Of a stretch of 64,000 bases of DNA, positions 8,539 through 21,273 are shown in pieces. The stretch is from assembly GCA_965198895.1 (NCBI GenBank), contig OZ240676.1, forward strand, positions 2,294,001-2,358,000, given 5' to 3'. Made by a program: the position numbers and the translations under genes. Numbering within the stretch: the first letter of the stretch is position 1; every line of letters starts with the position of its first letter. This DNA is from LMUY01 sp965198895 (lineage in GTDB: Bacteria > Pseudomonadota > Alphaproteobacteria > Acetobacterales > Acetobacteraceae). Below the pieces are notes generated by a model. It had not been told where the DNA came from. It searched no databases and saw only the letters and a program-made list of their open reading frames with translations.

Positions 8539-9251
8539 GACAGGTGCGCGAGATCGGTGAGCGACCCCAAGACGTGATCCGGCGACACGTGCAGCCGCTC
8601 CGCATGGAGCCGCTGAGCCGAGAACATCTCGGACGGGCCGATGTCGGCCGGTATTGGCGGCGGGCCACCGCCACGGCGTATCCAAGCGACCTGGAAGCCA
8701 TACCGCTTGGCTCCCGCGACATCGAACCCGTTGGAGGACACAAACATGACCTCGCCGGGTGGCACACCGATCGTGCGTTCCACCAACGCGTACGCCTTCG
8801 GACTCGGCTTGTAGGCTTGCGCCGGGTCGACGCTGATCACGTGCTCCAGCATCGTATCCAGCCCGGAGTTGCGGACGAGCGCGTCCAGCATTGCGACACT
8901 GCCATTTGAAAAGATCGCCCGCGGGCGGCCCGCGAGAGCCCGCAGGGCCTCCATCGCCTCCGGTGCAGGCGTGAGATGCAAATAGGCGTCCTCGAGCTCC
9001 GTGATCAAAGCCTCTGCCGGTTCGACTCCGGCAGCGTTGAGCGCGAAGGCAAGACTGTCGCGGGTAACGACCGTGAAGTCCGCGAAGTGCTCCATGCAGG
9101 TGCGCAGCCAAGTGTATTCCAATTGCTTCAGGCGCCAGACCTGCGTGATGAAGTTCCCCCGGCCCGGACAAGCCCGTTCGACACGCTCGAGGACGGACTG
9201 CACATCGTACAGCGTGCCATAGGCATCGAACACAAACGCCTCGATCGCCAT
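8535..9251 (-). CDS. haloacid dehalogenase type II (HAD superfamily)
   Basis: A 238-residue HAD hydrolase that matches L-2-haloacid dehalogenases in length and motifs. Motif I FDAYGTLYD holds the Asp nucleophile at residue 9. Motif II is IFSNGS, the conserved lysine is in AYKPSP, and motif IV is VSSNGFDVAGAKRYGF. The reaction expected is hydrolysis of 2-haloalkanoic acids to 2-hydroxy acids with inversion; phosphatase activity is possible. A strong AAGGGGG ribosome site precedes the ATG. First gene of the run with cytochrome b561 and carotenoid oxygenase. Confidence 0.9.
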   Translation of the reverse strand: MAIEAFVFDAYGTLYDVQSVLERVERACPGRGNFITQVWRLKQLEYTWLRTCMEHFADFTVVTRDSLAFALNAAGVEPAEALITELEDAYLHLTPAPEAMEALRALAGRPRAIFSNGSVAMLDALVRNSGLDTMLEHVISVDPAQAYKPSPKAYALVERTIGVPPGEVMFVSSNGFDVAGAKRYGFQVAWIRRGGGPPPIPADIGPSEMFSAQRLHAERLHVSPDHVLGSLTDLAHLS

Positions 9252-9466
9252 TTTTATTTCCCCCTTTTGCAGCGACTGCGGCTGGCATCAGCCCAGGTAT
9301 ACGCCCCAGACGCCGCCCGTGTTGACCCGTGACAGAGCTCGCAAGTTGGCACTGGTAGCGATGCAGATTGCAAGGATCACCGACACTGCAACGCTCGCGA
9401 CTGCGATGCCGGCAACACGGCGGTGACGACCGGCGCGCTAATACCGGGGCAGCGATTGATAAGGGG

Positions 9467-10981
9467 CTACTTCGGCCGTACGTCCTGCAGCCGCAGCAGG
9501 CCGTCGGCGAGCAGAGTGAACCCGGCAATGCGGTTGGACACGCCTTCGATATTGCGGCTGGTCCACAGGTAGATCAGCGGCAGATCGGCATTCACCTGTT
9601 CGGTCATGGCACCGTACAACGCGCGGCGGGCCGCAGTGTCGGACGTGAGGCGCGCCTGGTCCAGCAGACCATCCACCTTCGGGTTGCTGTAGCGGGCGTA
9701 GTTCAGCGCGCCCCCGGTGTGCAGGAACGACCAGGTGTTGCTATCCGTGTCCAACAGCCCCGACCAGCCGCCGAGCGACAACTGGTAGTCGCCTCGGTTG
9801 ACCGCGGTGATGGCGGTGCCGAACTCCATGGCGTCGACCTTAACGGCGAACCCGGCGTCCGCGGCCATGGACTGGATGACCTCCCCCACCTGCACGCCCT
9901 GCGGGGTGTTGGTGACGACCAGGTCCACCGGATAGGGCGTGGCGACCCCGGCCTGCTTCAGCAGCGCCTTCGCCGCATCCACGTCGCGGCCCGGGATTTT
10001 GATCGCCGGGTCGAACAGTGGGCTGACCGCGGAGGTCGCTTGATCGTTGGGGGCAAAGGCGCCGCCATACGCCACGTCCGATATCGCTTGCCGGTCCAGC
10101 GACAGGGCGAACGCCTGGCGCACGCGGGCATCGGTGCCGATCGGCGTCTGCGCGCGAGGTCCATTGCCGACGTTCACCGTCAGAGCGCCGTAGCCCAGGC
10201 TCGGGACCGACACCACGGACAGCTTCGGGTTACGCTTCACGGCGTCCACGTCCAGCGGCGCCACGTCCGCCATGTCCAATGCGCCGGCGGCCAGGTTCTC
10301 CCGGCGGATGCTGCTGTCCGGGATGATCTGGTAGGTCACCCGGTCGAAATGGATGCGCGCCGCGTCCCAGTAGCCGGGGAACCGGTCTAGCGTCACGTGA
10401 TCCTGCGCCACCCGCTCCACGAAACGGAACGGCCCGGCGCAGACCGGATGGAGGCCGAAATCTTTACCCTCCGCCTCGGCCGCCTTCGGGGCCACCATCA
10501 TTCCGGCGCGGTCGGTCAGCGCGGCGATGAAGGGGGAGAAGGGTTGCTTCATCACCACCCGCACCGTCAGCGGGTCGGCGATTTCGGCATGGTCCATGGC
10601 GCCGATCTCGCTGCGGCGCATGCTCCCCGACGCGGTCAGGTCCCGCTGCAGGTTGTAGACCACGGCCTGCGCATCCAGCGGTTCGCCGTCCTGGAAAATC
10701 ACCCCGGGGCGGATGTGGATCAGCAGCGTGGTGGGATCGGGCGCCTCGTAGCCGGTGGCCAGCACAGGCACGATGTTCAACCCGGCATCGAAGTCGAACA
10801 GCTTGTCGCAGATCGCCGTCATGATGACGGTGCCGACGTAGGTGCGGGAATACGCCGGGTCGAGGATATCCGGATCGTCCCGCATGCCGATCCGCAGCGT
10901 GCCGGCGGTTTGGGGCCCGGTCTGGGCTTGAGCAGTAGCAGCGATGGACAGCAACAAGCCGGCGGCCAGGAGAATTCGCAT
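9467..10981 (-). CDS. ABC transporter periplasmic substrate-binding protein (peptide/nickel, family 5)
   Basis: A 504-residue SBP_bac_5 (DppA/OppA) protein with a clear signal peptide (LLAAGLLLSIAATAQA, cleavage before QTGPQ). Family marks are TLRIGMRDDPDILDPAYSRT, the GYEAPDPTTLLIHIRPGVIF segment and a C-terminal lobe with KLSVVSVPSLGYGALTVNV. It captures oligopeptides or similar ligands for an ABC importer. No permease or ATPase gene lies next to it, so it is an orphan binding protein or serves a transporter encoded elsewhere. The 215 bp between this gene's stop side and the HAD gene hold nothing I recognise. Confidence 0.9.
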   Translation of the reverse strand: MRILLAAGLLLSIAATAQAQTGPQTAGTLRIGMRDDPDILDPAYSRTYVGTVIMTAICDKLFDFDAGLNIVPVLATGYEAPDPTTLLIHIRPGVIFQDGEPLDAQAVVYNLQRDLTASGSMRRSEIGAMDHAEIADPLTVRVVMKQPFSPFIAALTDRAGMMVAPKAAEAEGKDFGLHPVCAGPFRFVERVAQDHVTLDRFPGYWDAARIHFDRVTYQIIPDSSIRRENLAAGALDMADVAPLDVDAVKRNPKLSVVSVPSLGYGALTVNVGNGPRAQTPIGTDARVRQAFALSLDRQAISDVAYGGAFAPNDQATSAVSPLFDPAIKIPGRDVDAAKALLKQAGVATPYPVDLVVTNTPQGVQVGEVIQSMAADAGFAVKVDAMEFGTAITAVNRGDYQLSLGGWSGLLDTDSNTWSFLHTGGALNYARYSNPKVDGLLDQARLTSDTAARRALYGAMTEQVNADLPLIYLWTSRNIEGVSNRIAGFTLLADGLLRLQDVRPK

Positions 10982-11057
10982 GGTGAGCCAAGTGCAAACT
11001 GCGTACCATCGCGAGTTGTCGGCTCTCGTGCCAGTAACTCACGCCCGCGCCGTCGTT

Positions 11058-11091
11058 CTACCCTCCCTGTCCCGCGAGAGAGGGAGGGTAG
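11058..11091. terminator. 11-bp GC-rich hairpin between the 221-aa gene and the SBP gene
   Basis: CTACCCTCCCT at 11058-11068 pairs exactly with AGGGAGGGTAG at 11081-11091 across a 12-base loop. It lies just past the stop of the minus-strand gene ending at 11100 and before the SBP start at 10981. No U tract follows, so it may be a weak terminator or an mRNA-stabilising stem; it also resembles the dispersed GGGAGGG-type palindromes elsewhere in the window. Confidence 0.45.
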
Positions 11092-11099
11092 AAGTGCAA

Positions 11100-11765
11100 C
11101 TACTCGGCGGCGGCCAGAACCGTGCGCCTTTGCACGAGCGCAGGGGCGAAGGCGACTAGCAGGTCCTTGAAGCTGACCCAAAGCGGCTCGATCCGGTCAT
11201 CCGGCGCCAGATGGCGGGCCAAGGCGCCGTGGCCGCCATCGGGATCACTATCGAAGCGGATGTGTTCGGAGAGGAAGTGGCGGAATGCCTTGAGTGCCGG
11301 GTTCGGCCAGTCCGGCATGCGCAGCATGGCCGTGAATACGGCCTCCAGCCCACCATCCTCATAGCTGGCGATGCTCATGGCCTTCGTCGTCTGGTCCATG
11401 CCCCGCGTGCCCTCGAGGTACTTGGCGCCGAGTTCGCCGAAGAGCGTCTGCTTCGAGGCGGGGATCGGAGCGAGCGCAACCGACCGGCGCATAAACTCGT
11501 CATGATGCATCCGCTCGCCAGGCTGAGCGACGCCGGGCCACGGCGAAAGATTGTCGGTGTCGCACTCACCGTGCTCGAGTTCCTGCAACTGCTCGTCCGC
11601 AGGATGCAGGGCGCGGGCAGTTGCGAGGTTCTCGCGGAATTGGATGGAGAAGAAGTAGTAGGCGAAGGCTGCGTCGAGGCAGCCCTGCTCGTCGAGGTGG
11701 TCCCAGCCGAGCTGCGTAATGGCATCGATGACGTCGTGATAGGTTTGATGCTGGGTAAGAGACAT
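11100..11765 (-). CDS. hypothetical protein, likely heme-oxygenase-like (HDO/DUF3050-like) fold
   Basis: A 221-residue, largely helical acidic protein without signal peptide. Near the C-terminus, AFRHFLSEHIRFDSD followed by GGHGALARHL resembles the E/H...D...H metal-binding helices of heme-oxygenase-like diiron oxygenases; further His/Glu pairs lie in LEHGECD and MHHDEF. If the resemblance holds, it would bind iron and act on a small metabolite using O2. A GGAGG site 5-8 bases upstream supports the ATG. It is divergent from the metY-like operon across an AT-rich gap, suggesting a joint role. Fold assignment is tentative. Confidence 0.6.
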   Translation of the reverse strand: MSLTQHQTYHDVIDAITQLGWDHLDEQGCLDAAFAYYFFSIQFRENLATARALHPADEQLQELEHGECDTDNLSPWPGVAQPGERMHHDEFMRRSVALAPIPASKQTLFGELGAKYLEGTRGMDQTTKAMSIASYEDGGLEAVFTAMLRMPDWPNPALKAFRHFLSEHIRFDSDPDGGHGALARHLAPDDRIEPLWVSFKDLLVAFAPALVQRRTVLAAAE

Positions 11766-11977
11766 TGAGATCCTCCAGGTTGCACCGTGATTAATGATCG
11801 TCTACATTTTACGCAAATTTTTTATAAAGAGGCAAGGATTACGAACTCGTGTTGATGCAGAGGGAAAAAATGGTTACAAGAGTATCACCGTATCGCTAGA
11901 ATTGCATGATCACGCGTTCAAAATTGCTTATTACGTCTTAAAATAAAGACCAAATCCATCGACGACTGGAGGCCGCC
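11766..11977. promoter_or_regulatory. AT-rich divergent promoter region
   Basis: This 212-bp gap separates the 221-aa gene (minus) from the metY-like gene (plus) and is far richer in A/T than its surroundings. On the minus strand, TTGCGT at 11816-11811 lies 17 bases before TAATCA, a possible -35/-10 pair. On the plus strand, TTGATG near 11853 lies 17 bases before TACAAG. Both are weak matches. No riboswitch consensus was recognised. The base composition suggests a recently acquired or strongly regulated region. Confidence 0.4.
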
Positions 11978-13264
11978 TTGCGAATTGAGACCATTGCGCT
12001 CCATGCGGGATACCAGACGGACAGCAGCGTCAGGTCTGTTGCGGTTCCGATTTACCAGACCGTCGCCTACGAGTTCGACAGTGCGGAGCATGCGGCCGCC
12101 TTGTTCAATCTCGAGGCAGAAGGGTTCCGCTACAGCCGCATCAGCAATCCGACCGTCGCGGTGCTGGAGCGCCGCATGGCGGCACTCGAAGGCGGGGCCG
12201 GCGCGCTGTGCCTCGGCTCAGGTCAGGCTGCCATCCACAGCGCGATCCTCGCGTTGGCGGATGTGGGGCGCAATATCGTGTCGGTGCCGCAGCTATATGG
12301 GACGACGCACACTCTGTTCACCCACGTGCTGCCTCGCATGGGGGTCACCGTGCGGATGGCCAAGGGCGACAAGCCGGGTGACCTCGCACCGCTGATCGAT
12401 GCGGGCACTGTCGCTGTGTATTGCGAAAGCGTTGGTAACCCGGCGGGCAACGTGGCCGATCTCGGTGCGCTGGCCGAGATCGCGCACTCCCACGGCGTGC
12501 CCCTGATGGTCGACAACACCGTGCCCTCGCCGGTGCTGCTCCGTCCCATCGAGTTCGGTGCCGATATCGTCATCCACTCGCTCACGAAATTCCTGGGCGG
12601 GCACGGGACGACCCTGGGCGGCGCGATCGTGGATGGCGGGCATTTCCCATGGGCCGACAATGCCGCCCGCTTCCCGATGCTGAACGAGCCGGATGCCTCG
12701 TATCATGGCCTCGTGTACGCGGAGCATTTTGGCCCGACTGCCTATATCGAGCGGTGCCGCAACTACTGCCTGCGCACGACGGGAGCGGCGCTGTCGCCGC
12801 TCAGCGCCTTCTTGCTATTGCAGGGCGTCGAGACCGTCGCGTTGCGCGTCGAGCGCCACGTGCAGAATGCCCGCCGTGTAGCCGAGGCGCTGCGGCAGGA
12901 CCCTCGGGTCGAGTGGGTGAACTACGCCGGGTTCGAGGACAGCCCGTATTACCAACTGGTTGCGAAGTATATGGGCGGTCAGGCCTGTTCGCTGCTGACC
13001 TTCGGGGTGCGAGGCGGGGTGGCCGGCGGCGTGGCGTTCTACGATGCGCTTCGCCTCGTCAAGCGGCTCGTCAATCTGGGCGACTCCAAGTCCCTAGCCT
13101 GTCACCCGGCCTCCACGACTCACCGCCAAATGACACCGGCGCAACAGCGTGAGGCGGGCGTGACACCGGAGACCGTCCGGCTGAGCGTGGGCGTGGAGCA
13201 TGTCGACGACATCCTCGCCGACCTCGATCAAGCGCTGGCGGCAGCCGCCGCGAAGGTCGGCTAG
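11978..13264 (+). CDS. metY: O-acetylhomoserine (thiol)-lyase / Cys-Met metabolism PLP enzyme (TTG start)
   Basis: PLP enzyme of 428 residues in the cystathionine-gamma-synthase family. It replaces the acyl-oxy group of O-acylhomoserine by sulfide or another thiol. Visible are SGQAAIHSAI, the PLP-ring region CESVGNPAGN, VDNT (Asp179) and the Schiff-base lysine in SLTKFLGGHG (Lys204). Length and motifs fit MetY. The start is a TTG with a GGAGG site 5-6 bases upstream. Followed after 1 bp by the metA-like gene. Because of the unusual neighbours it may serve a secondary pathway rather than housekeeping methionine synthesis. Confidence 0.85.
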   Translation: MRIETIALHAGYQTDSSVRSVAVPIYQTVAYEFDSAEHAAALFNLEAEGFRYSRISNPTVAVLERRMAALEGGAGALCLGSGQAAIHSAILALADVGRNIVSVPQLYGTTHTLFTHVLPRMGVTVRMAKGDKPGDLAPLIDAGTVAVYCESVGNPAGNVADLGALAEIAHSHGVPLMVDNTVPSPVLLRPIEFGADIVIHSLTKFLGGHGTTLGGAIVDGGHFPWADNAARFPMLNEPDASYHGLVYAEHFGPTAYIERCRNYCLRTTGAALSPLSAFLLLQGVETVALRVERHVQNARRVAEALRQDPRVEWVNYAGFEDSPYYQLVAKYMGGQACSLLTFGVRGGVAGGVAFYDALRLVKRLVNLGDSKSLACHPASTTHRQMTPAQQREAGVTPETVRLSVGVEHVDDILADLDQALAAAAAKVG

Positions 13265-13265
13265 G

Positions 13266-14183
13266 ATGGCCCGGTACGGTCGGCCGGCATTGATGATCGG
13301 TTTGGTCAACAACATGCCGCCGGGCGCGTACCACGCCATGGAAGCGCAATTCGCCGGGCTACTGCACGAGGCCGCGGCGTTGACCGGGGTGCCTATCCAG
13401 CTGCGCTGTTTTGCGACTCACGAAGCTATGCAGGGGGCGTGTGCGGGGCTCGACAGCCTGTGGACGCAGCCGGTGGACGCGATAATCGTGACCGGCATCC
13501 AGCCTGTCGCGACTGGCATCACGGATGAGCCGCTTTGGCCCATTTTGGTGAAGTTGGTCGAGTGGGCAGCGACCAGAACCAAGGCGGCCATGTGGTCGTG
13601 CTTGGCGGGCCAGGCGTCCGTCTACCATCTAGACGGCGTGGCGCGGCAGCGTCTGCCCCGCAAGCTATCCGGCGTGTTCCGATGCGAGCGCGTGGTCGAA
13701 GTTGGCGTGATGGCGGGGGCACCTTCGCACTGGCTGACGCCGCACTCGCGCTACAACGTGCTGAAGTCCGGCGAACTGGAGAAAGCCGGGTATCGCATCT
13801 TGTCCTACGGTCCAGAGTGTGGCGCGGATATTGTCGAGAAGCAGGTCGGGCACAGCCGGTTCATGATACTTCAGGGCCACCCGGAATACGGGGCGGACAC
13901 CCTGATGCGCGAATACCGCCGCGACGTGCGGCAATTCATGGCCGGCGTGGGTACCGCCCCGGAGTTACCGGTCGGCTACTTCGATCCGGTCACCAACGGG
14001 CAGATGAAAGAGCTCCACGCCCGCATTCTCGAACATCGGGACCAAGGTTCGCTGGCAGCGTTGGAAACAATGGCAGTGAACCCCCCACCCTGGCGTGATG
14101 CCGCGGTCCGGCTGTATGTGCGCTGGCTGGAGATGCTCGCGGGCGAGACGGCGCCGCTCGAACGCGAGTTCGCCACGACTTGA
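13266..14183 (+). CDS. divergent homoserine O-acyltransferase (MetA/HTS family)
   Basis: A 305-residue class-I amidotransferase-like acyltransferase related to MetA, which makes O-succinyl- or O-acetylhomoserine. The catalytic Cys (Cys112 in SCLAGQASVYH) and the His/Glu pair (His205, Glu207 in GHPEYG, followed by DTLMREYRRD) are kept. The NLMPKK motif of typical MetA is NNMPPG here, losing the conserved lysines, and the TGAPVE-type segment is TGIQPV. The start at 13266 is one base after the metY stop. Its product is probably the acyl-activated substrate of the upstream enzyme, but the amino-acid substrate may not be homoserine. Confidence 0.75.
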   Translation: MARYGRPALMIGLVNNMPPGAYHAMEAQFAGLLHEAAALTGVPIQLRCFATHEAMQGACAGLDSLWTQPVDAIIVTGIQPVATGITDEPLWPILVKLVEWAATRTKAAMWSCLAGQASVYHLDGVARQRLPRKLSGVFRCERVVEVGVMAGAPSHWLTPHSRYNVLKSGELEKAGYRILSYGPECGADIVEKQVGHSRFMILQGHPEYGADTLMREYRRDVRQFMAGVGTAPELPVGYFDPVTNGQMKELHARILEHRDQGSLAALETMAVNPPPWRDAAVRLYVRWLEMLAGETAPLEREFATT

Positions 14184-15577
14184 ACGCCGCGTTATTTCCG
14201 CCGCCCGCGGTTCGGCAGGCGATCGAGCGGCGTCTGGCGGCCGCCCTGGAGGCCGTCGACCTGCGGGTGCGGCACGGCAACGTCACGCCGGATTTCGAAC
14301 ACGAGGCGTTTGGAGCAGAGTTGGCGCGGGTGGATTTCGATCGGCCGCAACAGCTTGAGGCTTTGTGCGATTGGGCCATCGCCCAACTAGAGCATGGCGT
14401 CGTCCACATGACGCATCCGCGTTATCTCGGGTTGTTCAACCCGGCGCCCAGTTTTGCCGCGCAATGCGCAGATCAGATCGTAGCGAGCTTCAACCCACAA
14501 CTAGCCACCGCCACCACGTCCCCCGCAGCGGTCGCGATGGAAGCGCACGTGATCCGCGCCGTCGCCGCACGGGCTGGCTTGCCCGCGGGGGGAGGCGGGC
14601 ATTTCACCTCCGGCGGCTCGGAGGCGAACGGCACGGCGCTGGTTTGCGCGCTGACCCGGGCCGAGCCACGCTTCGCTTCTGCCGGCAGCCGCGCCTTTGC
14701 AGGCCCGCCGGTTTTCTACATCTCCAAGGACAGCCACCTCGCCTGGATCAAGCTGGCGCACATGGCGGGGATTGGCCGCAGCGCCGCCCGGCTCGTCGCA
14801 ACCGATGGGGCCGGGCGAATGGACCTGGAGGCCCTGGCCGGCCAAATCGCGTCGGACCGGGCGGAGGGATGCGTGCCCGTGATGGTTGTGGCGACCGCGG
14901 GCACGACCAATGCGGGGGCCATCGACCCGTTGGTTGGATGCCGCGATTTAGCGGTGGCAGAAGGCGCGTGGTTCCACGTCGACGCGGCCTGGGGCGGCGG
15001 GCTGATCGCGTCTGACCGGCTTCGCGCGTTGCTTCAGGGTATGGATGGCGCCGACTCGGTCACCATCGACGCCCATAAGTGGTTCGCCACCACAATGGGC
15101 TGCGGCATGCTGCTTGTCGCCGATCCGGCTAACCTAGCCGTTACGTATGACGTGCGCACCAGCTTCATGCCCTCCCACGAACCGGCGCACGATCCGTATC
15201 TGACCACGGCACAGTGGTCCCGCCGCTTCGTGGGACTGCGGCTATTCATGTCCTTGGGTTCGGCCGGCTGGTCTGGGCACGCCGCCCATGTCGAACGCGC
15301 AGTGGCGCTGGCAGCCCGGCTGGCAAACGGGATGGCTGAACGGGGTTGGTCCGTCGTGAACGACCCGGCGCTTGCCGTAGTCTGCCTGCGCCCACCACGG
15401 GGCTCGGCCGCCGTGCACGTCATCGTTGCAAAAGTGCTTGAGAGTGGCGCCGCATGGGTTTCGGCTGCGCAGTTCGGCGGCGAACCGGTGATCCGCGCCT
15501 GTATTACCCACGGTGAGACATCGGACGCCGATATCGACGCCGTGATAGAGCTACTCGATAGATTTCGGCTGGGTTGA
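14180..15577 (+). CDS. group II PLP-dependent amino acid decarboxylase (TTG start)
   Basis: A 465-residue fold-type-I decarboxylase of the glutamate / 2,4-diaminobutyrate / aromatic amino acid decarboxylase family. Key residues visible are GGSEANGTAL, the PLP-stacking His in KDSHLAW (His186), HVDAAWGGG (Asp268) and DAHKWF with the Schiff-base Lys300. The TTG start at 14180 overlaps the metA-like stop (TTGA), so it is probably translationally coupled. Context suggests it decarboxylates an amino acid made or consumed by the two preceding enzymes. The substrate is not known. Confidence 0.85.
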   Translation: MNAALFPPPAVRQAIERRLAAALEAVDLRVRHGNVTPDFEHEAFGAELARVDFDRPQQLEALCDWAIAQLEHGVVHMTHPRYLGLFNPAPSFAAQCADQIVASFNPQLATATTSPAAVAMEAHVIRAVAARAGLPAGGGGHFTSGGSEANGTALVCALTRAEPRFASAGSRAFAGPPVFYISKDSHLAWIKLAHMAGIGRSAARLVATDGAGRMDLEALAGQIASDRAEGCVPVMVVATAGTTNAGAIDPLVGCRDLAVAEGAWFHVDAAWGGGLIASDRLRALLQGMDGADSVTIDAHKWFATTMGCGMLLVADPANLAVTYDVRTSFMPSHEPAHDPYLTTAQWSRRFVGLRLFMSLGSAGWSGHAAHVERAVALAARLANGMAERGWSVVNDPALAVVCLRPPRGSAAVHVIVAKVLESGAAWVSAAQFGGEPVIRACITHGETSDADIDAVIELLDRFRLG

Positions 15578-15627
15578 GCTTAGCCTGGCGGGAAAGTCGC
15601 GCCTGCCTCAGCGTGATTTGTTGTCGG

Positions 15628-15704
<77 letters not shown>

Positions 15705-15794
15705 TTACCTGCGGCTTCGTATTTTGAAGCGCGCGTCTGAGCGGCTTTTTGTGAGAGCGCGCTGTATGTTTGTGTTTTGGTTCTGGTGTTTGGA

Positions 15795-15913
15795 AGACCT
15801 GGCGGCGACCGACTTTCCCGCACCTTGGGGTGCAGTATCATAGGCGCTGGGGGTTTTCACGTCCGAGTTCGGGATGGGATCGGGTGTAGGCTCCCCGCCA
15901 AAGCCACCAGGTC
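15795..15913 (-). rRNA. rrf: 5S ribosomal RNA
   Basis: About 119 nt. Ends pair as GACCTGGTGGC with GCCGCCAGGTC; the internal CCCGATCCCATCCCGAACTCGG is cut here to its well-known core CATCCCGAACTCGG. Lies between 23S and tRNA-fMet. Ends are approximate to a few bases. Confidence 0.95.
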
Positions 15914-16021
15914 ATCAGAACACCAGAGTTGTTGGTGTTGTGATGTGGTTCTGGTGGTGTGTTTGTGTGTGCTGTGCTGTGCTTGGCGCCGTTGTACGGC
16001 GATGACTGCTATGCATGGTGG

Positions 16022-18828
<2,807 letters not shown>

Positions 18829-19388
18829 ACAAAACACCGTCGTTGTCCGAGAACGCCGAACGGTGTCGTTACCAACCATGCACAGGAACCATCGCCGGAC
18901 GTATCCGAGAACGATACCTTGCAAGGCATCAATCATGACTCAGCACAGTATTACAAACGCCCCTGACCACTATCGCAACACCGGATTGGACGACCCTTGG
19001 CAGCACTTGCGCACCACCACGATCCCTTCCGGTCAGACAGTCACCCAGCGTCACGACAGACGAACCCACACAGTTCCGAACCAGCTCGCGCCAGCCAAAA
19101 CCATCCGAGTTGTCCTACGCGCCCAGGAGCGCACCAGAACCAGATTCACAACACAAAAGAACATAACCGCGCAGGCAACTCGCCTAGCGGCAAACACGGC
19201 ACGGCCAGCCCACCCCACGCTCTCGGGGGCAAGACATGGCAACGCCGATCGAGGATCCATCCTATGAAACGTAAGCGCTGGGCCCTGCCCAGACCCGGAA
19301 AGGGACAGTCGTCCCTTTCATCCCTTCAACCAGGTGTCCAGAGGATGACTATCCTCTGGCGGGGTATGGGGCAGAGCCCCATGCGTCC
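18829..19388 (-). other. rRNA internal transcribed spacer between tRNA-Ala and 23S
   Basis: A 560-bp spacer of the rRNA operon with no protein gene. It should hold processing stems for RNase III and antitermination signals. Near its tRNA-side end is a family B repeat (19334-19383). No tRNA beyond Ile and Ala was found in it. Confidence 0.8.
19334..19383 (+). repeat. family B hairpin repeat in rRNA spacer
   Basis: CCAGAGGA (19338-19345) and TCCTCTGG (19352-19359) form a perfect 8-bp stem with a six-base loop. It is followed by a GGGG tract and a second short dyad, GGGGCAGAGCCCC. A near-copy lies at 60541-60590 between atpG and atpD. The repeat is in the spacer between tRNA-Ala and 23S. Confidence 0.75.
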
Positions 19389-19464
19389 TGGTGGAGACTA
19401 TCGGATTCGAACCGATGACCCCCTGCTTGCAAAGCAGGTGCTCTACCAACTGAGCTAAGCCCCC
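19389..19464 (-). tRNA. tRNA-Ala (TGC)
   Basis: A 76-nt tRNA with encoded CCA; anticodon TGC in the loop TTTGCAA, flanked by the stem CCTGC/GCAGG. The acceptor stem GGGGGCT pairs with AGTCTCC, using two G:U pairs. In the 16S-23S spacer, the usual place in alphaproteobacteria. Confidence 0.97.
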
Positions 19465-19484
19465 AGAAGCAGATAAAGGCCATC

Positions 19485-19561
<77 letters not shown>

Positions 19562-19785
19562 GCTGCCATCACCCCTAGCACAAATGCGCCCAGGGCAAAC
19601 GACCGTTTCATAGGAAGGGATAGGTTGACGGCGCCCGGCATCGGGCAGCCAAGGCCAGAAGCATCGCACTTCAAGCGCGCCATGATTGATCCCAATCATG
19701 GACTTTTTTCGACCCGGCCGAAGCCAGGTCACACGGACAAATCCAAGCCAACCACCGAGATGATCAGCACTCAGATCCGTTCCTT

Positions 19786-21273
<1,488 letters not shown>

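Noticed and set aside
11766..11977. Possible SAM-type riboswitch ahead of the metY-like gene
   Set aside because: I could not find the conserved pseudoknot core of SAM-II or the four-way core of SAM-I; the region is just AT-rich.
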